Positions 28,737 through 37,428 are shown, numbered from the stretch's first letter. The stretch is 64,000 bases of DNA from Brachybacterium phenoliresistens (GCF_000576425.1 NZ_KK069990.1:62001-126000), one strand, 5' to 3'. Made by a program: numbers and translations. Notes: generated from the letters alone by a model not told the origin.

Positions 28737-29363
28737 GTGATCGATGCGGAAGAGACGACGACAGCGCGCGCGGCGCCGGCCGCCCCGGGGCTGCGGGAGC
28801 TCAAGAAGAAGCAGACGCGCGAGGCGATGCATCGCGCCGCCCTCGAGCTCGTCGTCGAGCACGGCTATGCGAACGTGACCGCGGAGATGATCGCGCGGCG
28901 CGCGGGCGTGTCCACGCGCACCTTCTTCAACCACTGGTCCACCAAGGAGTCCGCGATCCTGGGGATCCTCACCGGCCAGTCGGACTCGGTGGTCACGCGC
29001 CTGGTGCCGGCCCTCGAGGAGCTCCCGCACCGCGAGGCCCTGCGCCAGGTCATGCGCGACACCCTCGCGGCGGTGCCCTCCGATCCGGAGCTGCGCGACC
29101 TCAAGAAGGAGGTCATGGCGCGCGAGCCGAAGCTGCACTCGATCTCGACCGGGAACCTCCACACCATCCAGAACGAGATGGTCGACATCCTCACCGGCTT
29201 CCTCGAGGGGGAGGACGCCCGCGAGCGGGCGTTCGTCATCGTGCAGCTCGCCTTCGCCCTGACCCGCAGCGCCTTCGCGGTCGCGATGGCCCGCGGCATC
29301 GAGCTGACGGCCGCCTTCGACGAGGTCGTGGAGCTCTACGACTCGGGGCGCGCGGACATCTGA
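28737..29363 (+). CDS. TetR-family transcriptional repressor
   Basis: 208 residues. The N-terminal HTH domain reads TREAMHRAALELVVEHGYANVTAEMIARRAGVSTRTFFNHW in family order (residues about 28-70), with RRAGVSTRTFFNHW as recognition region; the rest is a helical ligand and dimer domain. GTG 28737 lies 6 nt after TACGAT, so the mRNA appears leaderless. Its position and the shared operator indicate that it represses itself and the MFS exporter, with induction by an exported compound. Confidence 0.9.
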   Translation: MIDAEETTTARAAPAAPGLRELKKKQTREAMHRAALELVVEHGYANVTAEMIARRAGVSTRTFFNHWSTKESAILGILTGQSDSVVTRLVPALEELPHREALRQVMRDTLAAVPSDPELRDLKKEVMAREPKLHSISTGNLHTIQNEMVDILTGFLEGEDARERAFVIVQLAFALTRSAFAVAMARGIELTAAFDEVVELYDSGRADI

Positions 29364-29379
29364 GGGCCGAAGGACGCAG

Positions 29380-29413
29380 GGGTCCCGCCGGGCCGTCGGC
29401 GCGGGCGGGACCC
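29380..29413. terminator. Bidirectional terminator hairpin
   Basis: Perfect 10-bp stem GGGTCCCGCC / GGCGGGACCC (29380-29389 with 29404-29413) between convergent tetR and the acyltransferase gene. Confidence 0.65.
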
Positions 29414-29439
29414 GGGCGGCGTGCCGCCGCCGCGGCGGC

Positions 29440-30519
29440 TCAGCGCAGGAGCCGGCCCTTGCCGCTGGTCCAGCCGCGGCCGTCCGCGAGGCGGTCCGCC
29501 ACGGCCCGCTCGAGCCGGGTGCGGCGGGGCAGATCCGCCGGGTCCACCGGGGGACGCAGCCCGAAGACGAAGAACAGCGCACCGTCCCCGTCCCCGGGGA
29601 TGGTGCCGATCCGCTCCCACAGCGCCGCGAAGCGCGCGAGGTTCGCGTCGGGGCCCAGGATCTGCGCGAACTCGTCGCTGATCAGCCACGAGTCGCAGGT
29701 GAACTCGTGGCCGAAGGCCGGCTCGTCCGGCCCGCGCCCCGCGCCCAGGTCCGCGTAGTGCGCGGTGAAGTACGCGGTCGCCGCCGCGAAGGAGGCCTCG
29801 ACCTCGGCCGGGTCCAGCGGCCCCGTCGCCGGGATGTGGGTGCCGACGACCCAGCGCATCGGCTCCGCCTCGGCGGCCGATGCGGGGCTCGCCTCCGATG
29901 ACCCCGTGGTGTCCTGTGCGTCCGACGGCCGGTCCGCGCCCTGCTCGAGCCGGGCCACCCGACGGCGGGAGAGGTCGAACTGGAGCCGCCCCAGATGCAC
30001 GAGGCGGCCCGCCCAGTTCCCGGTGACCCAGTTCAGCTGATGCAGACCCAGGCGACCGGTGCCCCGGCGGTGGACCCGCATCTGCTGGCCCAGGTCCGCC
30101 AGCACGTGCCAGGACTGCTCGCGATCCAGGCCCCGCGCGGCGTGCCAGGAGCGGACGGTGTCGGTCGACAGGAGGAAGGCGAGGATCGGGATCAGGCCCT
30201 CCCCGGGGGCGAGACGCTGTTGCAGCGCGTCGTGCTCGGCCTTGCGGGCCGCGAGATCCACGGCCGGGACCTCCAGCCCGGCGGCCTCGCGCAGGGCGTT
30301 CGCGGTGCGGGCGACCTCGGCGAGGATCTCGTCGTCGCGGGCCGCGGCATCGGCCAGGGGTGCGAGGTCCTCGGCGTCCTGCCCGGTGATCCCGAGCAGC
30401 GTCAGCAGCTCCGCCCGGGAGGGGGCGGTGAGCATCACCCGGTAGGCGTCGAGGGGGAGATCGGAATCGGCGCGGACCTCGCGCGGCGGGGCGGGCGTGA
30501 CGGCGGCATCGGACGGCAT
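29440..30519 (-). CDS. Acyltransferase with NAT_N/GNAT_C-type domains
   Basis: 359 residues. The layout fits the two-part acyltransferase-domain proteins (N-terminal DUF5596-type domain, C-terminal GNAT-like domain). The C-terminal half contains VGTHIPATGPLDPAEVEASF near residue 222, then EFTCDSWLISDEF and NLARFAALWE. The function of this family is unknown. It follows the oxidoreductase operon on the same strand but has its own leaderless promoter signal (TAGCAT-N6-ATG). A residue 205-222 linker is Ala/Ser-rich. Family call moderate, activity not demonstrated. Confidence 0.7.
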   Translation of the reverse strand: MPSDAAVTPAPPREVRADSDLPLDAYRVMLTAPSRAELLTLLGITGQDAEDLAPLADAAARDDEILAEVARTANALREAAGLEVPAVDLAARKAEHDALQQRLAPGEGLIPILAFLLSTDTVRSWHAARGLDREQSWHVLADLGQQMRVHRRGTGRLGLHQLNWVTGNWAGRLVHLGRLQFDLSRRRVARLEQGADRPSDAQDTTGSSEASPASAAEAEPMRWVVGTHIPATGPLDPAEVEASFAAATAYFTAHYADLGAGRGPDEPAFGHEFTCDSWLISDEFAQILGPDANLARFAALWERIGTIPGDGDGALFFVFGLRPPVDPADLPRRTRLERAVADRLADGRGWTSGKGRLLR

Positions 30520-30525
30520 GGCCCC

Positions 30526-30531
30526 ATGCTA
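30526..30531 (-). promoter_or_regulatory. -10 box (TAGCAT) overlapping a stop codon
   Basis: The TAG of the -10 box is the stop codon of the upstream oxidoreductase gene; 6 nt later comes the acyltransferase ATG at 30519. No room for a ribosome site is left, so translation is probably leaderless. Confidence 0.55.
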
Positions 30532-31680
30532 GGGCGCGGCGACCTCCCGTGGGACCTCCGCTCCTGCCTCCGCGGCTCCGGGGGCCGGCGGGCCGGGCAC
30601 CTCGCCGGCGGGGACCCCGGCGCCCAGGTCCACGGCCTGTGCCTGGGCGGCGAGGGAGAGCTCCGCCGCGGCCAGGGCATGCTCCTGCGTCATGGCGGTC
30701 TGCGTGCCGTCCAGGCAGTCCCGGATCAGGCGGCCGAAGTACGGGAAGCCGGTCATCCCGCGGGCGTCGAAGCGGTGCTGCCCCTCGTGGTCGACCAGCA
30801 GCACCTGTCCGCCGCCGTTCTCGGTGGTGATGTCCACGTACTTGCGGATCTCGAGGTATCCGTCGGTGCCCAGGATCAGGGTGCGGCCGTCGCCGAAGAC
30901 GTCCAGGCCCTCCGGGGTGAACCAGTCCACGCGCACATAGCCCGTGGCGCCGTTGTCCAGCACCACGTGCGCGTCCCCGAAGTCCTGCAGCCCGGGGGTG
31001 TCCGGATGCGCATGGTTGGCGATGGTCGCGCTCGCGATCCGCCCGCCGCGCGCCCCGGTGTAGTGGAGCATCTGCTCGAAGTTGTGGCTGCCGATGTCGC
31101 ACAGGATCCCGCCGTACTGCGCGGGGTCGTAGAACCAGTCCGGGCGCCTCCCGCCCACCCGGTGCGGGCCGAAGCACACCACCTGCAGCACGCGGCCGAT
31201 GGCGCCGCGCTCGATGAGCTGGCCGGCGAGGATCGCCGCCTCGGAGTGCACGCGCTCGCCGTAGTAGACGGCGTACAGCAGGCCGGTGCGCGCGGTCGCC
31301 TCCCGGACCGCCTCGAGCTGCGCGACGGTCGTCATCGGCGCCTTGTCGACGAAGGCATGCTTGCCCGCGGCGATCGCGCGCAGGCCGAGGGGTGCGCGCT
31401 CGGAGGCGATCGCCGCGCTGGCGACCAGCCGCACCGAGGGGTCCTCGAGGATCTCCTCCTCGCGGGTCGCGACGCGGGCGCCGGGATGCTGCGCGGCGAG
31501 GGCCGCCGCACGGTCCGGGTCGCTGTCGTGGACCCAGGCGAGCTCCGCCCCGGCCTCCACCAGGCCCTGGACCATGCCGTGGATGTGGCCGTGGTCCAGG
31601 CCGATGGCGGCCACGGCGAACTCGCCGGGGCCCACCGCCGGCCGAGGGAGAGGATCGAACGTGTAGGGGTGCGGGGTCAT
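30529..31680 (-). CDS. Gfo/Idh/MocA-family oxidoreductase (second in operon)
   Basis: 383 residues. N-terminal NAD(P)-binding Rossmann domain with the variant GLDHGHIHGM instead of the common Gly-x-Gly motif, and VDKAPM near residue 112 in place of the canonical Glu-Lys-Pro. The C-terminal substrate domain contains YGGILCDIGSHNFEQMLHYTG, with the conserved His of this superfamily. Probably oxidises or reduces a sugar or cyclitol. It overlaps the cupin gene by ATGA in a LacI-controlled operon. The C-terminal 30 residues are Ala/Pro/Glu-rich. Confidence 0.85.
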   Translation of the reverse strand: MTPHPYTFDPLPRPAVGPGEFAVAAIGLDHGHIHGMVQGLVEAGAELAWVHDSDPDRAAALAAQHPGARVATREEEILEDPSVRLVASAAIASERAPLGLRAIAAGKHAFVDKAPMTTVAQLEAVREATARTGLLYAVYYGERVHSEAAILAGQLIERGAIGRVLQVVCFGPHRVGGRRPDWFYDPAQYGGILCDIGSHNFEQMLHYTGARGGRIASATIANHAHPDTPGLQDFGDAHVVLDNGATGYVRVDWFTPEGLDVFGDGRTLILGTDGYLEIRKYVDITTENGGGQVLLVDHEGQHRFDARGMTGFPYFGRLIRDCLDGTQTAMTQEHALAAAELSLAAQAQAVDLGAGVPAGEVPGPPAPGAAEAGAEVPREVAAP

Positions 31681-32462
31681 CGATGGTCCTCGGGGGTCTC
31701 GGGGGTCTCAGTGGTCTCGGGGATCTGGGGGCGCTCGGCGTGGTCGGACGGGTCGGTGAGGTCGTAGGCGCGGATCCGCCCGCACATGCCGAAGGCGCGC
31801 TCGGCGGCGGGCGGGGCGGCGCGGTGCATCCGCGCCTGCGTCAGGTGCGCGGTCTCGCCGCGGCCCAGGGCCTCGGTGATCGCGAGAGCCTGCTGGGCAT
31901 GGGCCAGGGGGTGCTCGCGCACGATCCGCGCCCAGTCCTCGGCGCGGTCGCGGACCAGCGCCGCTGCGGCGGCGAGGAACTCCTCGAGCGGTCCCCGGTC
32001 CCCGGCCTCGAGGGCGGTGCGCAGGCGCTGCATGCCCGTCACCGCGAGGTCGCGCCGGCGGGCGGCGCGCTCGGCCCGGTCCGGCCCCTCGCCGAGCGCG
32101 GCGGCCGCGGCGTAGGCGCTGCGGTCGGCGAGATGCTCGGGCGGGAAGGTGAGCACGGCGTCCCCGCCCTCGGGCAGCCCGGCGGCGGACATGAGGATCA
32201 TGATCTCGAGGCCGCCGTGGTTGACGGCGCGGTGCACGGTGCCGGGGGTGAACCACAGGACGTCCCCGGGGGCCAGCGGCGTCGAGCGGGCGCCCTCCGC
32301 GTCGAGGGTCTGGAGCTCCCCGCGGCCTGCGGTGATGACGTACGCCTCGGTGGAGACGAGGTGCACGTGCGGCGCCCCGCCGCAGCGTCCGTCGGGCGCG
32401 GCATCGTCGTAGATGTCCAGATGGGACAGGGCCGTGCCGCCTGGGAAGGAGGGCGCGCTCAT
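31677..32462 (-). CDS. Cupin-domain protein with helical C-terminal extension
   Basis: 261 residues. Residues about 25-100 form a cupin barrel: motif 1 is PHVHLVSTEAYVITAGRGE (His, His, Glu metal ligands) and motif 2 PGDVLWFTPGTVHRAVNHG. The remaining 150 residues are largely helical, rich in Ala, Arg and Glu, and unlike ordinary small cupins. In sugar operons cupins often act as isomerases or sensors; the role here is unknown. It overlaps the flanking oxidoreductase genes by ATGA on both sides, so the three proteins are made together. Confidence 0.8.
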   Translation of the reverse strand: MSAPSFPGGTALSHLDIYDDAAPDGRCGGAPHVHLVSTEAYVITAGRGELQTLDAEGARSTPLAPGDVLWFTPGTVHRAVNHGGLEIMILMSAAGLPEGGDAVLTFPPEHLADRSAYAAAAALGEGPDRAERAARRRDLAVTGMQRLRTALEAGDRGPLEEFLAAAAALVRDRAEDWARIVREHPLAHAQQALAITEALGRGETAHLTQARMHRAAPPAAERAFGMCGRIRAYDLTDPSDHAERPQIPETTETPETPEDHR

Positions 32463-33679
32463 GCGCCCGCAGGCGCCGGATCCGGTGCCTGCTCTGCGGC
32501 CTGCCCGGGCGCGGTCTGCCCCGCGGCGGGCTGATCCGGCGCGTTCTCTCCGGGCGCGGCCTGCCCCGACGCGGTCTGCGCGGCGCCGTACCGCGGGGCG
32601 CGGGCGACGAGCTGGCCGGCGCGGTAGTACGGGTCCGAGGCTGCCAGCGGCAGGTCCACGACCTGCTTCTCGATGCCCGCCGCATAGATGGCGGTGACGA
32701 TCTCCACGGCGCTGCGCCCATCGGCCGCATCGACCCGGGGAGCGCGCCCCTCGAGGAGGGCCTCCAGCAGGTCCCCGATCTGTCCCTCGTGGCCGGTGTG
32801 GGCCAGCGGCACGTGCGCGGCCGCGAGCTCCTCGATGCGCCGGCGCACGGCGGCGTCCCCGCCGGGCTCGGGGAAGCCGCTGGGGGCCGAGGTCTCCGCG
32901 AGGACCTTCCACGGCTGCGAGATGCGGGCGTGCTCGCCCTGGACGACGATCTCCTGCTCCTGGCCGTGGTGGACCACGGAGCTGGTCAGCTGGGCGAGGC
33001 CGCGCCCGTAGCGGAGCACCGCCACCGAGAGGTCCTCGACCTCGCTGTTGTCGTGCTGGGCGTTGGCGAGCATCGCGGTGATCTCCTGCGGGCGGCCCAG
33101 CAGCCACAGCAGCAGGTCGATGTGGTGGATGGCGTGGTTGAGGGTGCAGCCGCCGCCCTCCTTCTCCCACGTGCCGCGCCACCACAGGTCGTAGTAGGAC
33201 AGACCGCGCCACCAGGCGGAGTCCACCCGCACATGGGAGATCGAGCCGAGCAGCCCGGAGTCGACGACCTCCTTGAGGGTGGCGAGGTCGTCGCGGAAGC
33301 GGTTCTGGGCGACCACGCACAGCCGGCGGCCCGAGCGCTCCTGCGCGGCGATCATCGCGTCGCACTCCTCGAGGGAGGGCGCCATCGGCTTCTCGACCAG
33401 CACGTGCACTCCCGCATCGAGCGCGGCGATCGCGAGCGGGGCATGGGTCGAGGGCGGCGTCGCGATGCTCACGAGGTCCAGATCCGCCTGGGCGAGCATC
33501 CGCGCGGGGTCCTCGAAGGCGGTCGCGGCCTCCAGGGTGAACTCCGCGGCGCGCTCCGCGGCCTTGCCGGGGACGACGTCCGCTACCGCGACGATCTCGC
33601 ACAGCTGCCCGAAGGCGAGGTAGGCGCGGATGTGCGCCTGGGCGATCCCGCCGGTTCCGATGATCCCGATCCTCAGCAT
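32459..33679 (-). CDS. Gfo/Idh/MocA-family oxidoreductase (first in operon)
   Basis: 406 residues. Rossmann motif GIIGTGGIAQAHI at residue 4, canonical VEKPM near residue 95 with its catalytic Lys, and GGCTLNHAIHHIDLLLWLLG with the active-site Asp/His pattern near residue 175. NAD(P)-dependent oxidation of a sugar, inositol or glycoside-like substrate is expected. The last 45 residues are an Ala/Gln/Pro repeat tail. First gene of the three-gene operon, behind a consensus promoter and a LacI-type operator. No sugar transporter is adjacent, so uptake must be encoded elsewhere. Confidence 0.88.
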   Translation of the reverse strand: MLRIGIIGTGGIAQAHIRAYLAFGQLCEIVAVADVVPGKAAERAAEFTLEAATAFEDPARMLAQADLDLVSIATPPSTHAPLAIAALDAGVHVLVEKPMAPSLEECDAMIAAQERSGRRLCVVAQNRFRDDLATLKEVVDSGLLGSISHVRVDSAWWRGLSYYDLWWRGTWEKEGGGCTLNHAIHHIDLLLWLLGRPQEITAMLANAQHDNSEVEDLSVAVLRYGRGLAQLTSSVVHHGQEQEIVVQGEHARISQPWKVLAETSAPSGFPEPGGDAAVRRRIEELAAAHVPLAHTGHEGQIGDLLEALLEGRAPRVDAADGRSAVEIVTAIYAAGIEKQVVDLPLAASDPYYRAGQLVARAPRYGAAQTASGQAAPGENAPDQPAAGQTAPGQAAEQAPDPAPAGA

Positions 33680-33738
33680 GCTGGTCCTGTCCCGTCCCGA
33701 GGCGGCCGCACCGGGGTCGGCGCTGGGGGTCCGCGATC

Positions 33739-33754
33739 GTTAATACGTAGTAGC
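33739..33754. promoter_or_regulatory. LacI-type operator
   Basis: GTTAATACGTAGTAGC, a 16-nt imperfect palindrome (6 of 8) with the central C-G step usual for LacI-family sites. It lies on the predicted transcription start of the oxidoreductase operon and upstream of a TAGTAT -10 candidate (33761-33766) for lacI, so it could regulate both. Confidence 0.65.
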
Positions 33755-33759
33755 TCGGG

Positions 33760-33788
33760 ATAGTATGGCGGCCGCCACAGCCCGTCAA
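33760..33788 (-). promoter_or_regulatory. Consensus promoter of the oxidoreductase operon
   Basis: On the minus strand: TTGACG (33788-33783), exactly 17 nt, TACTAT (33765-33760). This is the best housekeeping-sigma promoter in the window. Expected start near 33753, inside the LacI-type operator; the leader is about 74 nt. Confidence 0.8.
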
Positions 33789-33856
33789 GACCCGCTCCGG
33801 GGTCCCGAGCTCGGGACGGACCGCCGAGGGCCGGTGGAGGGCGAAGGGAGCGATCG

Positions 33857-34975
33857 ATGATCAGGAGGCCGACGAGCCGGGACGTCGCCCAGCGCGCCGG
33901 GGTCTCGCAGTCGACTGTCTCGTTCGTGCTCACCGGGCGCCGCGGGATCTCCGCCGCCACCCGCGAGAAGGTGCTGCAGGCCGCTGCGGAGCTGAACTAC
34001 CGCCCCAACCGTGCCGCGCGCTCCATGCGCACCCGCCGCAGCGGCCGGCTGGCCGTGATCATCCCGGACGCCGGGTACAGCCCCGGGGGAGTGCTGCGCG
34101 GGGCGACCGCGACGGCGCAGGAGCACGGCTATGTGCTGGAGGTCGTGGGCCTGCCCGCGGACCCGGCCCAGCGCCGCGCCCGCCTCGAGGAGCTGGTGGG
34201 CTCGGGGGACTACGAGGGGGTGCTCGCGTTCACCCCGCCGGGTCCGGAGGCGCCCGCCGTCCCCGAGGACGGGCCGGTGCTGCTGGTCCTGGCCGAGTTC
34301 GACGAGAGCCTGCACGCCACGGGCGTGCTCACCGACGCCGGGCCGGTGGCCGAGATGATGGACCATCTGGTGCGCCTGGGGCATCGCCGCTTCCTGCACA
34401 TCGCGGGGCCGATGGACTTCCCCTCGGCGGTGGCCCGCCGCGAGACCTACCTGGCGCAGATCGCGCGGCACGGGGTCGAGGACCTCGGCGTCCTCCCCAG
34501 CCGGTGGGACGCCGCCTCGGGCTTCGCGGCGATCGAGTCCCTGCCCGACTCGGCCCCGCCGCTGGCCGTGATCGCCGGCAACGACGTGATCGCGACCGGG
34601 GCGATCCGCGCCGCGGTGCTGCGCGGCTGGTCGATCCCGGGGGACATGAGCATCACCGGATGGGACGACCGCGACACCAGCGCCTACCTCGTCCCCTCGC
34701 TCACCACCGTCCAGGAGGACCGCGAGCTGCTGGGCAGGGTCTCGATGCGGCGCCTCATCGAGGCCGTGCGCCGCCGCGCGGACCCTGCGGCCGATGCCGA
34801 TGCCGATGCCGATGCCGATGCCGATGCCGATGCTGATGCTGGGCTCGGGACCGGGTCCGGCCCCGATCGTCCGGACGAGGGTGCAGTGCCCTCCGCAGCG
34901 CCCTCGACCCAGGACGGGCCGCTGCAGACGGTGGTCTGGCGGGAGTCCGTCGGTCCGCCCGCCCGAGGCCGCTGA
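33857..34975 (+). CDS. LacI-family transcriptional regulator
   Basis: 372 residues. N-terminal HTH TSRDVAQRAGVSQSTVSFVL (residues 5-24) with hinge NYRPNRAARSMRTRRSG, then a periplasmic-binding-protein-like effector domain (about 60-310). The C-terminal 60 residues are unusual: an Ala-Asp repeat (residues 312-327) from a hexanucleotide tract, then a Gly/Pro/Ser tail. AAGGGAG precedes ATG 33857. Divergent from the oxidoreductase operon and probably its repressor; the inducer is likely a sugar or derivative. Confidence 0.9.
   Translation: MIRRPTSRDVAQRAGVSQSTVSFVLTGRRGISAATREKVLQAAAELNYRPNRAARSMRTRRSGRLAVIIPDAGYSPGGVLRGATATAQEHGYVLEVVGLPADPAQRRARLEELVGSGDYEGVLAFTPPGPEAPAVPEDGPVLLVLAEFDESLHATGVLTDAGPVAEMMDHLVRLGHRRFLHIAGPMDFPSAVARRETYLAQIARHGVEDLGVLPSRWDAASGFAAIESLPDSAPPLAVIAGNDVIATGAIRAAVLRGWSIPGDMSITGWDDRDTSAYLVPSLTTVQEDRELLGRVSMRRLIEAVRRRADPAADADADADADADADADAGLGTGSGPDRPDEGAVPSAAPSTQDGPLQTVVWRESVGPPARGR
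34790..34837 (+). repeat. Hexanucleotide microsatellite in lacI gene
   Basis: Seven perfect GCCGAT units plus one GCTGAT, encoding eight Ala-Asp pairs. Slippage would change length without shifting the frame. Confidence 0.93.
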
Positions 34976-35176
34976 GGGCCGCGCCCCCGGTCGCCTCGGC
35001 CCGTCCGTCCTCATCGCCTCGGCCCGCCCGTCCTCGTCCCTGCGGCCCCGTCCGCGCTCGTCCGGACTGGCTCATCGGCCGCGGACCGTCCGCGACCAGC
35101 GGCGGCATGGTTACGATCGTGGTGTTCCGCACACCGACGTCGGCACCAGCCGGCCGGATCCATGCGAGGAGACCCG

Positions 35177-36808
35177 ATGACCCAGAACGCCCAGGCCCAG
35201 CCGGAGGAGGCTCCCGTCCCCGGGCCTGCGACCGAGGCCCCCGCATCGGCCGGACTGTCCGAGCACGCCGCCGCGATCACCGCGGCCTACGCCTTCGAGG
35301 GCGCCCGCATCCACCTGGGCGCGCTCGTCGAGGGCGAGGAGCCCGTCGCCGCGGCGCCGGTGAACCTCGCCCTGTCCATGCTCAACCGCCACGGCCTGAT
35401 CGCCGGCGCGACGGGCACCGGCAAGACCAAGACCCTCCAGGTCGTCGCCGAGCAGGCCGCTGCGGCCGGGACCAGCGTCTTCGTCGCCGACATGAAGGGC
35501 GACCTCTCCGGCATCGCCGTGCCGGGGGAGGCGTCCGAGAAGCTCACCGCGCGTGCCGCGGCGCGCGGCCAGGAGTGGGTGTCCCGGGCCGGGAGGACCG
35601 AGTTCTACAGCCTGGGCGGCCAGGGGACCGGGGTGCCGATCCGCACCACCGTCAGCGACTTCGGGCCCGTGCTGATGTCCAAGGTCCTCGAGCTCAACGA
35701 GACCCAGGAGAGCTCGCTGGGGCTGATCTTCCACTACGCCGACTCGCACGGCCTCGGCCTGCTGGACCTCAAGGACCTGCGCGCCCTGATCCAGTTCCTC
35801 ACCTCCGACGAGGGCAAGGGCGAGCTCAAGGGCATCGGCGGGATCTCCGCGGCGACCGCCGGCGTGATCCTGCGCAGCCTGACCGCCTTCGAGGCCTCCG
35901 GCGCGGACGTCTTCTTCGGCGAGCCCGCCTTCGACACCCAGCATCTCCTGCGCACCGCCGAGGACGGCAGCGGGATCATCTCCTGCCTCGAGCTGCCGGG
36001 GGTCGCGACCCGGCCCCAGCTGTTCTCGACGTTCATGATGTGGCTGCTGGCGGATCTGTACCAGGACCTCCCCGAGGTCGGCGACGCCGACAAGCCCAGG
36101 CTCGTGTTCTTCTTCGACGAGGCGCACCTGCTGTTCCAGGGGGCCTCGAAGGCGTTCCTCGACCAGGTGATCCAGACCGTCCGGCTGATCCGCTCCAAGG
36201 GCGTGGGCATCTTCTTCATCACCCAGACCCCCAAGGACGTCCCCGGCGACGTCCTCGCCCAGCTCGGCAACCGCATCCAGCACGCCCTGCGCGCCTACAC
36301 GCCCGATGACGCCAAGGCGCTCAAGGCGACCGCCTCGACCTTCCCCAGCAGCGAGTACGACCTCGTCGAGGTGATCCCGGCGCTCGGCACCGGGGAGGCG
36401 ATCGTGACCGTGATGAGCGAGGACGGCGCCCCCACCCCGGTGGCGGTGACCGCGGTGCGGGCCCCCGAGTCCTCCATGAACCCGGCGCCCGCCGAGGCCA
36501 TGCAGAAGATCGTGGACGCCTCCGCGCTGCAGGCCGAGTACGGCGAGGCCGTGGACCGCGAGTCCGCCTACGAGATCCTCGCCCGGCGCGACGCCGAAGC
36601 CGCCGGTGCCGCCGCGGAGGAGGCCGACGCGCAGGCCCCGTCGGAGCAGCCCGCCGAGAAGGACGCCCCCGCCCGGCGGTCCTCGGCGAAGGACGACAAG
36701 GGCCTGTTCGACAATCCGGCGGTGAGGTCGTTCCTGCGCTCGGCGGGCACCGTCGTGGGCCGCGAGATCACCCGGTCCCTGTTCGGCACCCGCCGCAGGA
36801 GGCGCTGA
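35177..36808 (+). CDS. HerA-like ATPase, DUF853 family
   Basis: 543 residues. FtsK/HerA-type P-loop ATPase: Walker A GATGTGKTK near residue 77, Walker B LVFFFDEAH near residue 310 and the sensor-like ITQTPKDVPGDVLAQLGNRIQH. DUF853 proteins are described as helicase HerA-like, but a NurA-type nuclease partner, usual for true HerA, is not adjacent. The C-terminal 80 residues are Ala/Glu-rich with a basic end. ATG 35177 follows GAGGAGA. A small membrane protein starts 2 nt downstream. Confidence 0.85.
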   Translation: MTQNAQAQPEEAPVPGPATEAPASAGLSEHAAAITAAYAFEGARIHLGALVEGEEPVAAAPVNLALSMLNRHGLIAGATGTGKTKTLQVVAEQAAAAGTSVFVADMKGDLSGIAVPGEASEKLTARAAARGQEWVSRAGRTEFYSLGGQGTGVPIRTTVSDFGPVLMSKVLELNETQESSLGLIFHYADSHGLGLLDLKDLRALIQFLTSDEGKGELKGIGGISAATAGVILRSLTAFEASGADVFFGEPAFDTQHLLRTAEDGSGIISCLELPGVATRPQLFSTFMMWLLADLYQDLPEVGDADKPRLVFFFDEAHLLFQGASKAFLDQVIQTVRLIRSKGVGIFFITQTPKDVPGDVLAQLGNRIQHALRAYTPDDAKALKATASTFPSSEYDLVEVIPALGTGEAIVTVMSEDGAPTPVAVTAVRAPESSMNPAPAEAMQKIVDASALQAEYGEAVDRESAYEILARRDAEAAGAAAEEADAQAPSEQPAEKDAPARRSSAKDDKGLFDNPAVRSFLRSAGTVVGREITRSLFGTRRRRR

Positions 36809-36810
36809 CC

Positions 36811-37284
36811 ATGGCACCCCCGGCCTCTCCGCCCCTGACCCGGTTCGTCTTCTCCCGGCACTGCCATCCGCTCAGCGCCTGGAGTCGGTGGGCGACCACC
36901 CCGCTGCTGCTGGCGCCCCTGTGGACGCGCTCGGGCCGCGCGGCGCTCGCCGTCGGAGCCTGGTTCGCCCTCAACCCCGTGATGACCCCGCCCCCGGCCG
37001 ATGATCAGGCCTTCGCCACCCGCGCCATGCTCGGCGAGGAGCGCTGGCTGACCGATCACAGCCTCGACCCCGGGATGGGCGCCGTCAACGCCGCGAACTC
37101 CGCGCTGCTGGCGACCGCTGCGGCCGGGGCCTGGTGGCGCAGGCCGCTGCCGGCCGTGCTCGGGACGGCCGGGGCGATGGCGCTGACGATGTACTGCTGG
37201 TCGCGCTACGCCGCGATCGAGGACCGGGCGCGCGCCGCGGACGATGCCGGGACCGCCGCGGCCCCTCCTGGCACGGCGGGATGA
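36811..37284 (+). CDS. Small membrane protein, possibly DUF6653-like
   Basis: 157 residues with hydrophobic spans at about 28-52, 92-108 and 114-132. The N-terminal RHCHPLSAWSRWATTPLLL resembles membrane proteins annotated DUF6653, but this rests on memory of a short motif. It starts 2 nt after the HerA-like gene, so the two are translated from one message. A role in anchoring that ATPase is possible but unproven. Confidence 0.55.
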   Translation: MAPPASPPLTRFVFSRHCHPLSAWSRWATTPLLLAPLWTRSGRAALAVGAWFALNPVMTPPPADDQAFATRAMLGEERWLTDHSLDPGMGAVNAANSALLATAAAGAWWRRPLPAVLGTAGAMALTMYCWSRYAAIEDRARAADDAGTAAAPPGTAG

Positions 37285-37336
37285 CTCGCCTCCGGTGACG
37301 ATGACGGGTGACGGTCGGCGGACCGTCACGGGATGC

Positions 37337-37391
37337 GAGCGGGCCCCGTGCCCGGCGACCTGGACGCGGTCGCCGGGCACGGGGCCCGCTC
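37337..37391. terminator. Bidirectional terminator, 24-bp stem
   Basis: Perfect 24-bp stem (37337-37360 with 37368-37391) and a 7-nt loop TGGACGC between convergent genes. A 9-bp hairpin (37308-37316 with 37321-37329) precedes it. Confidence 0.85.
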
Positions 37392-37428
37392 GCTGCGGTC
37401 GCCCGGGCTCGCGTGCCCGGGCGCGACC

